The notes under the pieces are model-generated. The model was not told the DNA's origin. It was given only the letters and a program-made list of their open reading frames with translations, and made no database searches. The translations under genes and the position numbers were made by a program. Source: Cruorifilaria tuberocauda (lineage: Eukaryota; Nematoda; Chromadorea; Rhabditida; Onchocercidae). Taken from it: a DNA stretch of 58,718 nt. Below, piece by piece: positions 50,401 through 58,718 of this stretch. Numbering within the stretch: position 1 is the first letter of the stretch; every line of letters starts with the position of its first letter. The DNA lies in NCBI GenBank assembly GCA_013365365.1, contig JABVXU010000351.1, positions 1 to 58,718 on the forward strand. Direction: 5' to 3'.

Positions 50401-53400
50401 AGATAGAAAGTAAAGAAAGAATTTATAAGAAATCGATAAAATTACTGCAACGAATGTAAGGAGTTAATTAAATTTTTAAAATAATTCATAAAGTTTAACT
50501 ATACGTAATTAATTACATTTTCATGATTCCTTTGAACATCATTATTCATTTTACAGTGATCATCCGGTTCTTCAAATAACCCTTTGGCAACTCGAAATTC
50601 GGTCATATCCGAAACATCAGATGATACCGAATAGTGACCACGATGTATTATATCGTCTGCAAATGAATGATCGCTAATTATAAAGTTTTCAAATTAAAAT
50701 ATACCTATAATTAAATGATAAGGATAATCCTTCAGCTTTTGGTCCCCAGATTTCTCGATGATTTATCCAATGGTAACAAAAAACTATCTGTAATACTTTC
50801 TGAAAATTAATTATCTAAATGAAAAGATGAGGAATTCTTATTCTATCTCTCTAGAAGAAATGAGAAATTTATTCAGAAAAGGCTTTGCAATGAAGCGATA
50901 ACATTTCTTAAATTGAATTGCTTCAAGAGATTAGGAAAAAAGGACAAGATTGCTTATCAAATATCACAGAAGTGTAATAGCAAAATCCTATCAATATCAA
51001 TTAAGCGCTGATAATTTATATTTGTGAATAAAATTAAATTCTAATCCTTCTAGCAGAACTTTCTCTCCATTGCATTATATTTCTATTGATTTAATTTAAA
51101 AATGATTCATTTTTAAAACTAGAAAAATCTATTTCTTATGCAATAATTCCTCCTTTTGAGATAGATAACGAGCAAAATTCTTTCTTTTATATTTGATAAT
51201 AATGCGGAAATGAAGTAAAAGAAAACCGGAAAAATGAAAATCGGTTCCCTCATCCCACTGTGGATCATCCCAAAGTAGATGTAATGAAGCTGACTTTTCA
51301 CTTGAAGTAAAATCCGTATTTGGAGAACTTCGTGAAGCAACACTCGCTGAGCGTTTCCGACTGAAAAGTTACACATATGATTTCTCTTTTTTTAAATGGA
51401 ACTAAATTTAGTCAAGTTTTTACTTCTGTGAAAATGGCGAGTGAAAAGCTAAAGTTTAGAAAACGTGAGATAAGAAGAAAACCAATACATATCTCGGAAA
51501 TTAAACAAGCCAACAAAACATTTCAATATATCATTCGGTTAGAGATTAGTCAAAGATAAGAAGCTTATATGAAATACGAAAAAGAATAATATCACTATTT
51601 ATCGTTACTCAAATATCTGAAATGTTCTAAAGAATATTACAGGAAAACTTACAGCGCTGAAGTCACTTCTAAACGCCTTCTTAAAATTTCAATTGTATTA
51701 TCAGAAAGTTGTTTTGATCGTCGTAAGTGATCCTAGTAAATAAAATTCAATGAAATAATACTCTTATATGTATTCATATAAAGATTATTTAACATCAATA
51801 TTCATAATTAATTTGATAAAGATAAGATATACCGAGGATGACACTGTTGAAAGATTACGACTATCACAATCACTTCGTTCATTGTCCGTCAAATCCGTTG
51901 AGCAACAGCTATCGCATTCGTCGTTAGCTATAATTGACTGAAAAAAAATTTCCACGTAAAAGAAAGTTATTACTGATAAGTATTTCGAAAGTTCAAAAAT
52001 TCTCAATATAATGTAATTTATTCAAATCCTTCAGGCTTATTTATAGCTTTAAATTTTTTGCTAACACATAAAATACAATTTTAAATTTCACTAATACAGT
52101 GGATAATTTTTCATTTTTTATACATAAATAATCTAGAATGAGATAACTAGTAATCAGATTAATATTTTAAAGCAACAAAATATCACAAAACAAATTATGA
52201 TAAAAATTAAAATGTTATACTAAAAATAGTACTGGAAGCATTTTAAAGTATTGATACACGAATTGATTGAAATCGTTCAATTTAAACAATGTATAATTAA
52301 ATCTAAAACGAACCATTCTCGAATTTAGTAAATACCTCTCATCACGAGCAAGTAAATCAAAACGTGCTTGTTCCAGAATTGTCCAAATAAAATTCCTTCC
52401 CAATAATCGTGCACAAACACGATACATCATGTATGAACCAACAGAAACAACTAATAATACACCGCTTGTACGCACTGAAATTTAATTTATCAATTGTGAT
52501 GTGATTTTTTACATTTAGGTTTAATATCTATCAGAAAAGAAGTTCAGCTTTATTCTATAACTTGCTAGAATTATATTTAATGATGTTTGTAATACATAAT
52601 ATATAATATTTACAATTCATTTTTCACTTGGTGGGATAAATGCCTAGAAGCAAGTTTAGCATCAATATCGAATCATGACTTTATTGATTAAATTAATTTA
52701 AAATAAATGAAGCAAGCCATCTTTCTTTTTCTCCTTTCTCTTCTGTTAAAATGTTCAAGAACGAAAAATAAAAGTAGAAGAAGTTTGTTATCTAACAAAT
52801 ATAAAATTTATATTATTTGATAGCAAAAATTGAATTTTAGCAATTGAAAATTCCTTTTCTTTTCTCACCATCAATATTGTATATTTAATCAATACTCGAT
52901 ATTAAAAGAATTATTCATCGAACTTTAGATACAAATCAGAGTACAACCAGTATTATTATTCTCTAATGTTTCCTAAAAGTTGCAATTAAATTTATGTAAA
53001 TTGTTGAATAATTTAAGTATTATATAATGATTATAATTTATTGTTGTATGTTTTTCAGTATTAAATTAATTCAAATTTAATTCCTTTCAAAATTAATTGT
53101 CAATGAAGAAATCAATTGAATTTTTTTCGGCAAAAAAACTATTCAACTTTATTAGTGCTTCTTTTATAGTATTTTACAATCGATTGAAAATAAAATTAAT
53201 ATCGTTTAAATTAATTATTGATTAATTAATAGTAATTCTCATTATCAAAGCGCTAAATAGAGTTTTTCGAATAATATCATACGTATTTTATTTGAGAAAA
53301 AGATCAAGCAACTGTAATAAAGAAAATTTATTCCACTTGAAGAATGATTTGGAAAGGAAAGTTTTTACGCATCGATCAAAACAGTTTTATGAAATAGTAA

Positions 53401-54174
53401 TCTCTTACCTTTGTAACTAAACTTTTTATTTTTTTCTTGTTTTTTGATTTAGAAGAATTGAGCATAAGAAAAGAATGGCAAAGGTTAAAAAGTATAAAGA
53501 TATTTTAGAAGGTATAAATGAAAAATTTTAAATTAAATTGAAGAAAGAGAAATGAAGATAAGCAGAAGAGAAGGATCAATTTGATAACTAAATATTAAGG
53601 CTTGCAATAACCTTCAAAGGTCAAAGTTCTATATCATCAAATTCTTCTTCAACTTAAATAAAGTTTCTTTTCTTAGCACAATTTTTAGTAAACATATGAT
53701 CGAAGTGTTGATTACTTGGAAATACGATGCCATTTCATTTAAACGGAAATGAAATAAATTGCAAAATTCAGTTCAATTTTATCGAATGAAATGAAAAAAA
53801 GGACAAGGAAGTGATTTCGATTGAATTGAAATTCAGGTAAAGCCTAATGTTGCATTCAAATCATGTAAATCATTTTAAGCTTACAGATTACATATTTATT
53901 CATTTCTTTATTTTTTCTATAATTCTCTTCCAAAAAAATTTATAAAACAATAGTTCATCCGTGCTTGACCAATCACAAACTTGTTATTTATTTTAAAATT
54001 AATGAAAAATTTAGAAACTGGAGAAAACTTACTGAGCAGAGCAATATTGCATTTATCAGCATCAAACGAAATACCCATTTGAGAGAATATAATTTCAGGT
54101 GATCCCCGAAGACGTGCCTCAATAAATAAAACCGGTAGTGAACCGGATAAACTGTTCATTGGTAGCAATGACAT
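35427..54174 (-). CDS. Unrecognised N-terminally anchored protein with Ser-rich middle (~719 aa)
   Basis: Seventeen exons, from 5': 54174-54033, 52474-52314, 51937-51833, 51732-51653, 51360-51227, 50799-50778 (tentative), 50673-50517, 50231-50134, 50029-49928, 49684-49556, 49200-49096, 48415-48271, 47836-47729, 38770-38648, 36393-36262, 35993-35784 and 35633-35427. The phases close to 719 residues. The start ATG lies six bases after an ACTCAG acceptor. One hydrophobic helix spans ~51-72 (VLLVVSVGSYMMYRV). Next come an acidic/Ser stretch, a basic helix (LRRRLEV), a long Ser/Thr-rich region with an FFAT-like SSEDEAFDMMA (391-401), and a helical Leu-rich C-terminus (~520-719; EAIRLLVLLW, QIIQSLCKSQL). 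AATAAA directly follows the stop. The architecture suggests an organelle-membrane tether or scaffold, but I recognise no family. The 9-kb intron hosts another gene. Confidence 0.65.
36210..36266. repeat. 19-bp tandem repeat, three copies, at a splice donor
   Basis: Units at 36210-36228, 36229-36247 and 36248-36266 share the form ATCrCATACAGTAyATTkk. The third overlaps the 3' end of the minus-strand exon 36393-36262. On the minus strand each unit carries GTAyTGTATG, so the exon's donor sequence is present three times in a row. Confidence 0.8.
39440..39480. repeat. (CT)n microsatellite
   Basis: An uninterrupted CTCTCTCTCTCTCT core flanked by TTTC/CCTC sequence, within the large minus-strand intron. 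Confidence 0.85.
40670..40900. promoter_or_regulatory. GC-rich island, possible internal promoter or enhancer
   Basis: About 230 bases are much richer in G/C than the surroundings. They hold GGCGTGGC, GGCGGAGC and GTGGGTGGTGGCGG (Sp/KLF-like boxes) and a TACGTCAGTGAGTCGACGTC stretch (CRE/AP-1-like). On the minus strand a 63-codon frame starts at 40857 (MRRRRLTDVSEDGN...) with a Pro-rich end. It could be an alternative first exon for the 3' part of the minus-strand gene, a promoter for the nested gene, or both. Confidence 0.3.
42305..43094 (+). CDS. Secreted six-cysteine Ly6/three-finger-like protein (nested gene)
   Basis: Three exons, 42305-42397, 42556-42732 and 42897-43094, are all in phase 0 and give 155 residues. 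A signal peptide spans ~1-22 (cleavage near INA|LICY). The mature protein has six cysteines at 25, 45, 87, 123, 125 and 130, ending in CICSYDRCN. This resembles the CxC-x4-CN close of Ly6/activin-receptor-type three-finger domains, though with fewer cysteines than the classical eight to ten. No C-terminal GPI-type hydrophobic tail is seen, so the protein is probably soluble. A TATTTCAG acceptor ten bases before the ATG fits spliced-leader addition. The gene lies wholly inside an intron of the minus-strand gene. A GA run follows the stop, and AATAAA is at 43364. Confidence 0.8.
43095..43141. repeat. (GA)n microsatellite in the 3' UTR
   Basis: GAGAGAGAGAGAGAGAGAG flanked by GAAAGGGAG and GAGGGAGAG begins right after the stop codon of the Ly6-like gene. 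It would be transcribed as a purine-rich 3' UTR segment. Confidence 0.85.
43370..47300. other. Intronic AT-rich DNA, nothing recognisable
   Basis: This lies inside the large minus-strand intron, downstream of the nested gene. Frames at 43435 (plus) and 43446 (minus) overlap each other and look random. No splice-supported exon or RNA gene seen. Confidence 0.45.
47303..47443 (-). other. Candidate additional exon of the minus-strand gene
   Basis: A GC-richer segment bounded on the minus strand by a TATATCAG acceptor and a GTTTTACC donor. Entered in phase 1 it is open, leaves in phase 0 and would join exon 38770. This requires exon 47836-47729 to extend to a GTTTAAGG donor about 22 bases further on. 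Two other frames (one per strand) are also open here, so coding status is unproven. Confidence 0.25.
47996..48121. repeat. Pair of ~39-bp direct repeats
   Basis: AAAAATTrgAAATCTTATyTAyAACATTTAGCACAAAT occurs at about 47997-48035 and 48083-48121, in the intron between exons 48415-48271 and 47836-47729. This looks like a recent local duplication with a few differences. Confidence 0.75.
53402..53575. repeat. Dispersed ~174-bp repeat, copy 1
   Basis: The segment runs from CTTTGTAACTAAAC through GATTTAGAAGAATTGAGCAT and GAAGAAAGAGAAATGAAGAT to GCAGAAGAGAAGGA. It lies in intron 1 of the minus-strand gene and is nearly identical to 56989-57161. Confidence 0.85.
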
Positions 54175-56752
54175 TTTTCCCTGAGTGTACAATATCAGAA
54201 ATGGATTGAGTTTTTCAGTTCAAAGATTCATAAGAATAGAGATATTGAAAATATTCATTGAAAACAATGTCGAGAATGTGATAATTTATTGAAAATTATG
54301 TCGAGAATGTGGTAGTGTTTCTTCCAATACAATTTCATATCATTCATTACTGTCATTAACTGAAATGTTCTGTAATATTACTACCTTACACAATCTGAAA
54401 CTGAGAAATCGAAATATTAAAAACCTTTGAATTAATATTATTTCTGCTTCTGCTATGAACATAACAAAAGAAAGCAATTCGTTAAACTGAAAGATATTTA
54501 AGCAGATGTTAAAAAGGCGTTAAATTCTTTTTCCTCATATTACAAAAGAAAAAAAAATGTTGAAATTTTAAGGAAAAAATGAATATTGGATAAAGAACAG
54601 CTAATTCTGAGACTCGTAAATGAAAAACACGTACGATTACTTCCAAAGATTAGAATAAAAATTTCCTCCTGAATGGTCATATATATATAACAATAAGTAA
54701 TCAAGTATGTGAAAGTGAAGTCACATGTCAATGAGTGAACAATAAGAGTACATATGGATACATATTAACCTAAATTTGTTTGTTTCATAAGTGAGGTTAA
54801 ATTAAAGATATTGATTGGCAAAAAGCGTCAATCACGCACACGTGAATGTAAGAATGTTTGATTTAATATATGACAAATTGATTCAAGAAAAGAGAAAAAA
54901 ATTGAAATCTCATCGAATCAATTTCAAATGGGTCAAGGTTGTATAGGTTATTGTGAAGTATGACTGTGAAAGTTGAGTATACATACGTATCAAATATGCT
55001 TACGCTAACAATTGCCATGAAATCAATCTAAGATTAAGAGGTCTGAAATATAAAATAAGTATTAAATATTCAGCAAACTTATTAAATTTTAATAGAAAAC
55101 TTAAATTTCCCTGCAGAATAGATAGATCAATTTTTTTCATGAATATTTCTTAAAAAGTAAATAAGAATCTATTTCATGCAATCATCATAGAGTGAAATAA
55201 TGCAGTAAAAAAATGTAAACACTTCAATGATCTCCAAAATTGCAGAAACTTATTCGTTCTTTCTCTCTCTCCCCGTTACCTCTCTTCTCGTTAGATAAAC
55301 AGGACAAAAATGATATAAATGTAAAATATATGCTGTATATTTATGTATAAGAAAAGAAATAAATAATAAATTAAAACAATTTAATGAAACAGGAAATATC
55401 TATCAAACATTGTAAATATTAAACTTATCCTAATTCTTAATAACAAACTAATAAATTAAATTTGAAAATTCCATTTATTATTCTTTTATGAGTAAGATGA
55501 TCTTAAAAATATCACATAAATCACAAATCTCTTGTTACAATTTCACTATCTTACTAATATTACAATCACCTGTTCCGAGATAACAATCCCTTACATTCTA
55601 AAATTACATTGAAAAATAGTTTAATTAAAATTTAAAATTACTGAAAAAGAAAAATACATTATAATATCATATAATAGAGACAAATAGATTTTAAAACAGG
55701 TCCATTAGATCGTCTCTAAACATCACTTATAATAAGATCAATCAACAATTATTAGTGGCGTTGAATATCTGTGAAGCAAACAGTGTACAACGCAGCTGTT
55801 CCGTACCGTGTCTACGCAAACCTTTACGTTTGCAAAATTCAGAAAGATGAAATTTAGTTAAAATTTCAATATCGATAAGTAAAAATGAACGATTTAATGA
55901 TCTTAAAGTAAGTGATGAAATTTACAGCATTTGTCATAGAATAACTTGATATAATTTACGTATGAAAAAGGAGTTATCAGAAAGTGAATCAATGATTGAT
56001 ACTCCTATGATTGTTTACATTTGTTTAACAAATTGTTGCGATTGAAAATAATAATAATCAATGATTATTTACTTGATCAGGTCATTCTAATACTTCCATT
56101 GATCAAATATTCTCAAATGATAATATTCTTTATCATTTAATTTATTGAATCACAACGATAAAACAGGTAAAAAAAGGTAAAAAATTAACGGTAATTAATG
56201 ACATATCGATTATTTAACATATGAATAACACCGGTAAGTTTGTGTATAAACATCATGCTTGAATTAATTAATTAACATATATAACTTACCTAAATAAGCA
56301 CCACGCATCGAATCCTATGCAATATTAATTGATATAAGAATTGATAAATAAGTTATCGTTAGGTATAAAATGAAATAGTTGTACGAACTATCATCTATTC
56401 CACTGTTATTCTTTATCAAATTAGAATTACGAAAATTTAATAGTATATTAAATTAATACATTCTCTTAGAAAGGTTTATTAGGGAAAAAAAATTCCCATT
56501 TCTTATTAAAATTATGATATATTAAAAAGTTAGAATTTAAAAAACAAAAAGGGTAAAACACATTAATTGTAATAACGAACTTTATATTCTTTGGTATTTT
56601 AAGACAAAAATCGATTTTAAATTCAATACGTTCCTCTAACTTCTATTCTATCGATTTTTTTCAAATTTAAAACGAAAAAAAAAAGCAATGGGAGAAAATA
56701 GTTTGGGAATTTATGCAAACAAAAATCATTGATAATATGTTTGCGCTTTAAA

Positions 56753-56814
56753 ATTAACTTTGTTTGTTTCAAATAATTCAACCATTAACTTTGTTTGCTT
56801 CAAGTAATTCAACT
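56753..56814. repeat. 31-bp tandem duplication
   Basis: ATTAACTTTGTTTGyTTCAA followed by rTAATTCAACy is present twice head to tail, at 56753-56783 and 56784-56814, with a few substitutions. Confidence 0.8.
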
Positions 56815-56988
56815 ATCAACATATTACATAACATTCAGTAGTAAATTCTCTACAAATAAGTGTAGTCTTCAAGGGAAAAAAATAAGAAAAGAAAAGGAAA
56901 TATGAGAAGCTAAGAAAAACTGGCTTATTCCTGAATTGTTGATCACTTCAATTGCTGCTATTCCTTCAATCTAACATACTTTTTTTTC

Positions 56989-57161
56989 TCTCTTGCCTTT
57001 GTAACTAAACGTTTTATTTTTTTTTTCTTTTTTTTGATTTAGAAGAATTGAGCATAAAAAAGAATGGAAAAGTTAAAAAGTAGGAAGATATTTTAAAAGG
57101 TATAAATGAAAAATTTTAAATTAAATTGAAGAAAGAGAAATGAAGATAGCAGAAGAGAAGG
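56989..57161. repeat. Dispersed ~173-bp repeat, copy 2
   Basis: Second copy of the element at 53402-53575, in the same orientation 3.6 kb away, with a few substitutions and single-base length changes in homopolymers. It has no coding capacity, and no terminal inverted repeats were noticed. Confidence 0.85.
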
Positions 57162-58253
57162 AATGAGAAATAATGGAATGAAAAAATGCCATACATCTAT
57201 TGGAAGTGCTTCTGCCAGTTTTCAATACTACTACTACTAGTCAGTCAGGCACAAAACAAATCGATGCCGTCCAGCATTTTATTAGAATAGCTATAATCTT
57301 TACACCATTATCAGCAAAAGTTAACACCACTACTACCGGAATATTGGAATATGATATAATCGGAGGTTTGAGAAATATTGAGCAAAAGTCGGATAAAATA
57401 CCCGGATCTCCCAGTCTAATAGTTTATGATTTTTAACCTTATAATAATTAGCTATAAAATAGGCCATAATTAGAGAAATGTGGGATAACATGATAGTGCT
57501 GTAGTAAAAACAGGTTTCAACATAATTGGTTCCACTGAAACTTTCCGCATTCGCCGTTTCATTCATCCAGTCACGTATCCATCATAGCCCTCATGACTCC
57601 TAATCTCTTCATTTGTTTAAAAGTTGTATGTAAAATGAAAAGCATCACCAAATATCACATTATAAAAAGATGCCTCAAATGAAGTGTCGAGTCCTTTATT
57701 TGTTCAAGTTTATCCCAACTCTTTCCATAAAAAATCCCATTAATTCTGTGAAATGACAAATAACTTCAATACGGAATTCCATTTTTTACAATTCAAAAAA
57801 TCTCAAAAATCAACGAATCTTTCTCGAAATTTTAGAAACCATGAAAGGAATGAAGAATGGCTTCTGGAAAAAGAGTCATGATCATCAATCATATTCAATT
57901 TATACAATGAACAACTTCTAGTAAATCACTCCTCTCCTCTCTTCATAAATTTTATATTCTTTTCAAACAAACTATCACAATATTATCCTGCGGATTTTAA
58001 AACAATGCCCATTTTGTACATCATATGTATTAAATAATATAAATCATATGTAAATAAATCAGATATATTATAGTAAATAAATCGAATGCATATTTGTAAT
58101 CTGCGAATATTTTGAAAATATATACAAAGTTTCTGAAATACGCAATAAATTTTGAAATTTTCTACAATGCCTCACAGGCTAATATATTAGTTTCATTGAG
58201 TTCAAAACTGTAATGAAATAACAAAATTCAAAAGAAACTACGAGGTAGTTACA

Positions 58254-58502
<249 letters not shown>

Positions 58503-58718
58503 TCAGAAGAAATCATTAATTTTTTGGAAAAGAAAAAAGAAAAAAATTGATTTCAACAGTACGATCTTTTAGGATAAAAGCTGTAGTAAAGTGATTTGTT
58601 TAAACCAATAATTTTAAATTTGCGAAAGTAATAATTTAGGATATCAAAGGCGTGCCAAAATAACTGCACACAAAAACCGAAATTTTGAAAAATAACTTCG
58701 TTTCTTAAAATTATTGAA

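Larger units (their letters stand above)
54184..58253. other. Intergenic region between the anchored-protein gene and SRP54
   Basis: About 4 kb. It should contain the promoter of the minus-strand anchored-protein gene near 54.2-55 kb and the SRP54 3' UTR near 58.2 kb. It also holds repeat copy 2 and a 31-bp tandem duplication. The segment 57180-57580 is less AT-rich and open on both strands, but no gene is supported. Confidence 0.5.

Overview
The window looks like nuclear DNA of a nematode, most likely a filarial (clade III) species. It is strongly AT-rich. Genes are split into many short exons with canonical GT..AG borders. Several start codons lie 3-30 bases downstream of a TTTCAG- or TTCTAG-like acceptor with no upstream exon, as expected for spliced-leader trans-splicing. 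One gene is a typical ~305-residue cuticle collagen. The species call is inference. All gene models were joined by hand from reading frame, splice sites and intron phase; no transcript data were available.

Plus-strand block (0-32.6 kb): a rhodopsin-like GPCR (371-2771); a gene-poor stretch with weak exon candidates near 7.1-7.5 kb; a disordered charged protein (8186-9924); a degenerate TACTCAA-type repeat with a small exon-like ORF; a large 25-exon gene (11491-21116) best read as one ~981-residue type I membrane protein of no family I recognise; a small single-pass protein with a 20-residue polyglutamine tract (22347-23491); a ~7 kb stretch without a convincing gene; and the collagen (30795-32593).

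Minus-strand block (35.4-58.7 kb): a 17-exon gene spanning 54174-35427 encodes a ~719-residue protein with an N-terminal membrane anchor, a long Ser-rich acidic middle and a helical-looking C-terminus. I do not recognise its family. Its ~9 kb intron contains, on the opposite strand, a complete three-exon gene for a secreted six-cysteine Ly6/three-finger-like protein (42305-43094). At the right edge lies the last exon of SRP54 (58254-58433, minus).

The strongest candidates for something undescribed are the large type I membrane protein, which has a possible truncated secreted form, the unidentified anchored protein on the minus strand, and a 64-nt pre-miRNA-like hairpin in an intron at 22490-22553. 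No operon, transposase, CRISPR array, rRNA or tRNA was seen.
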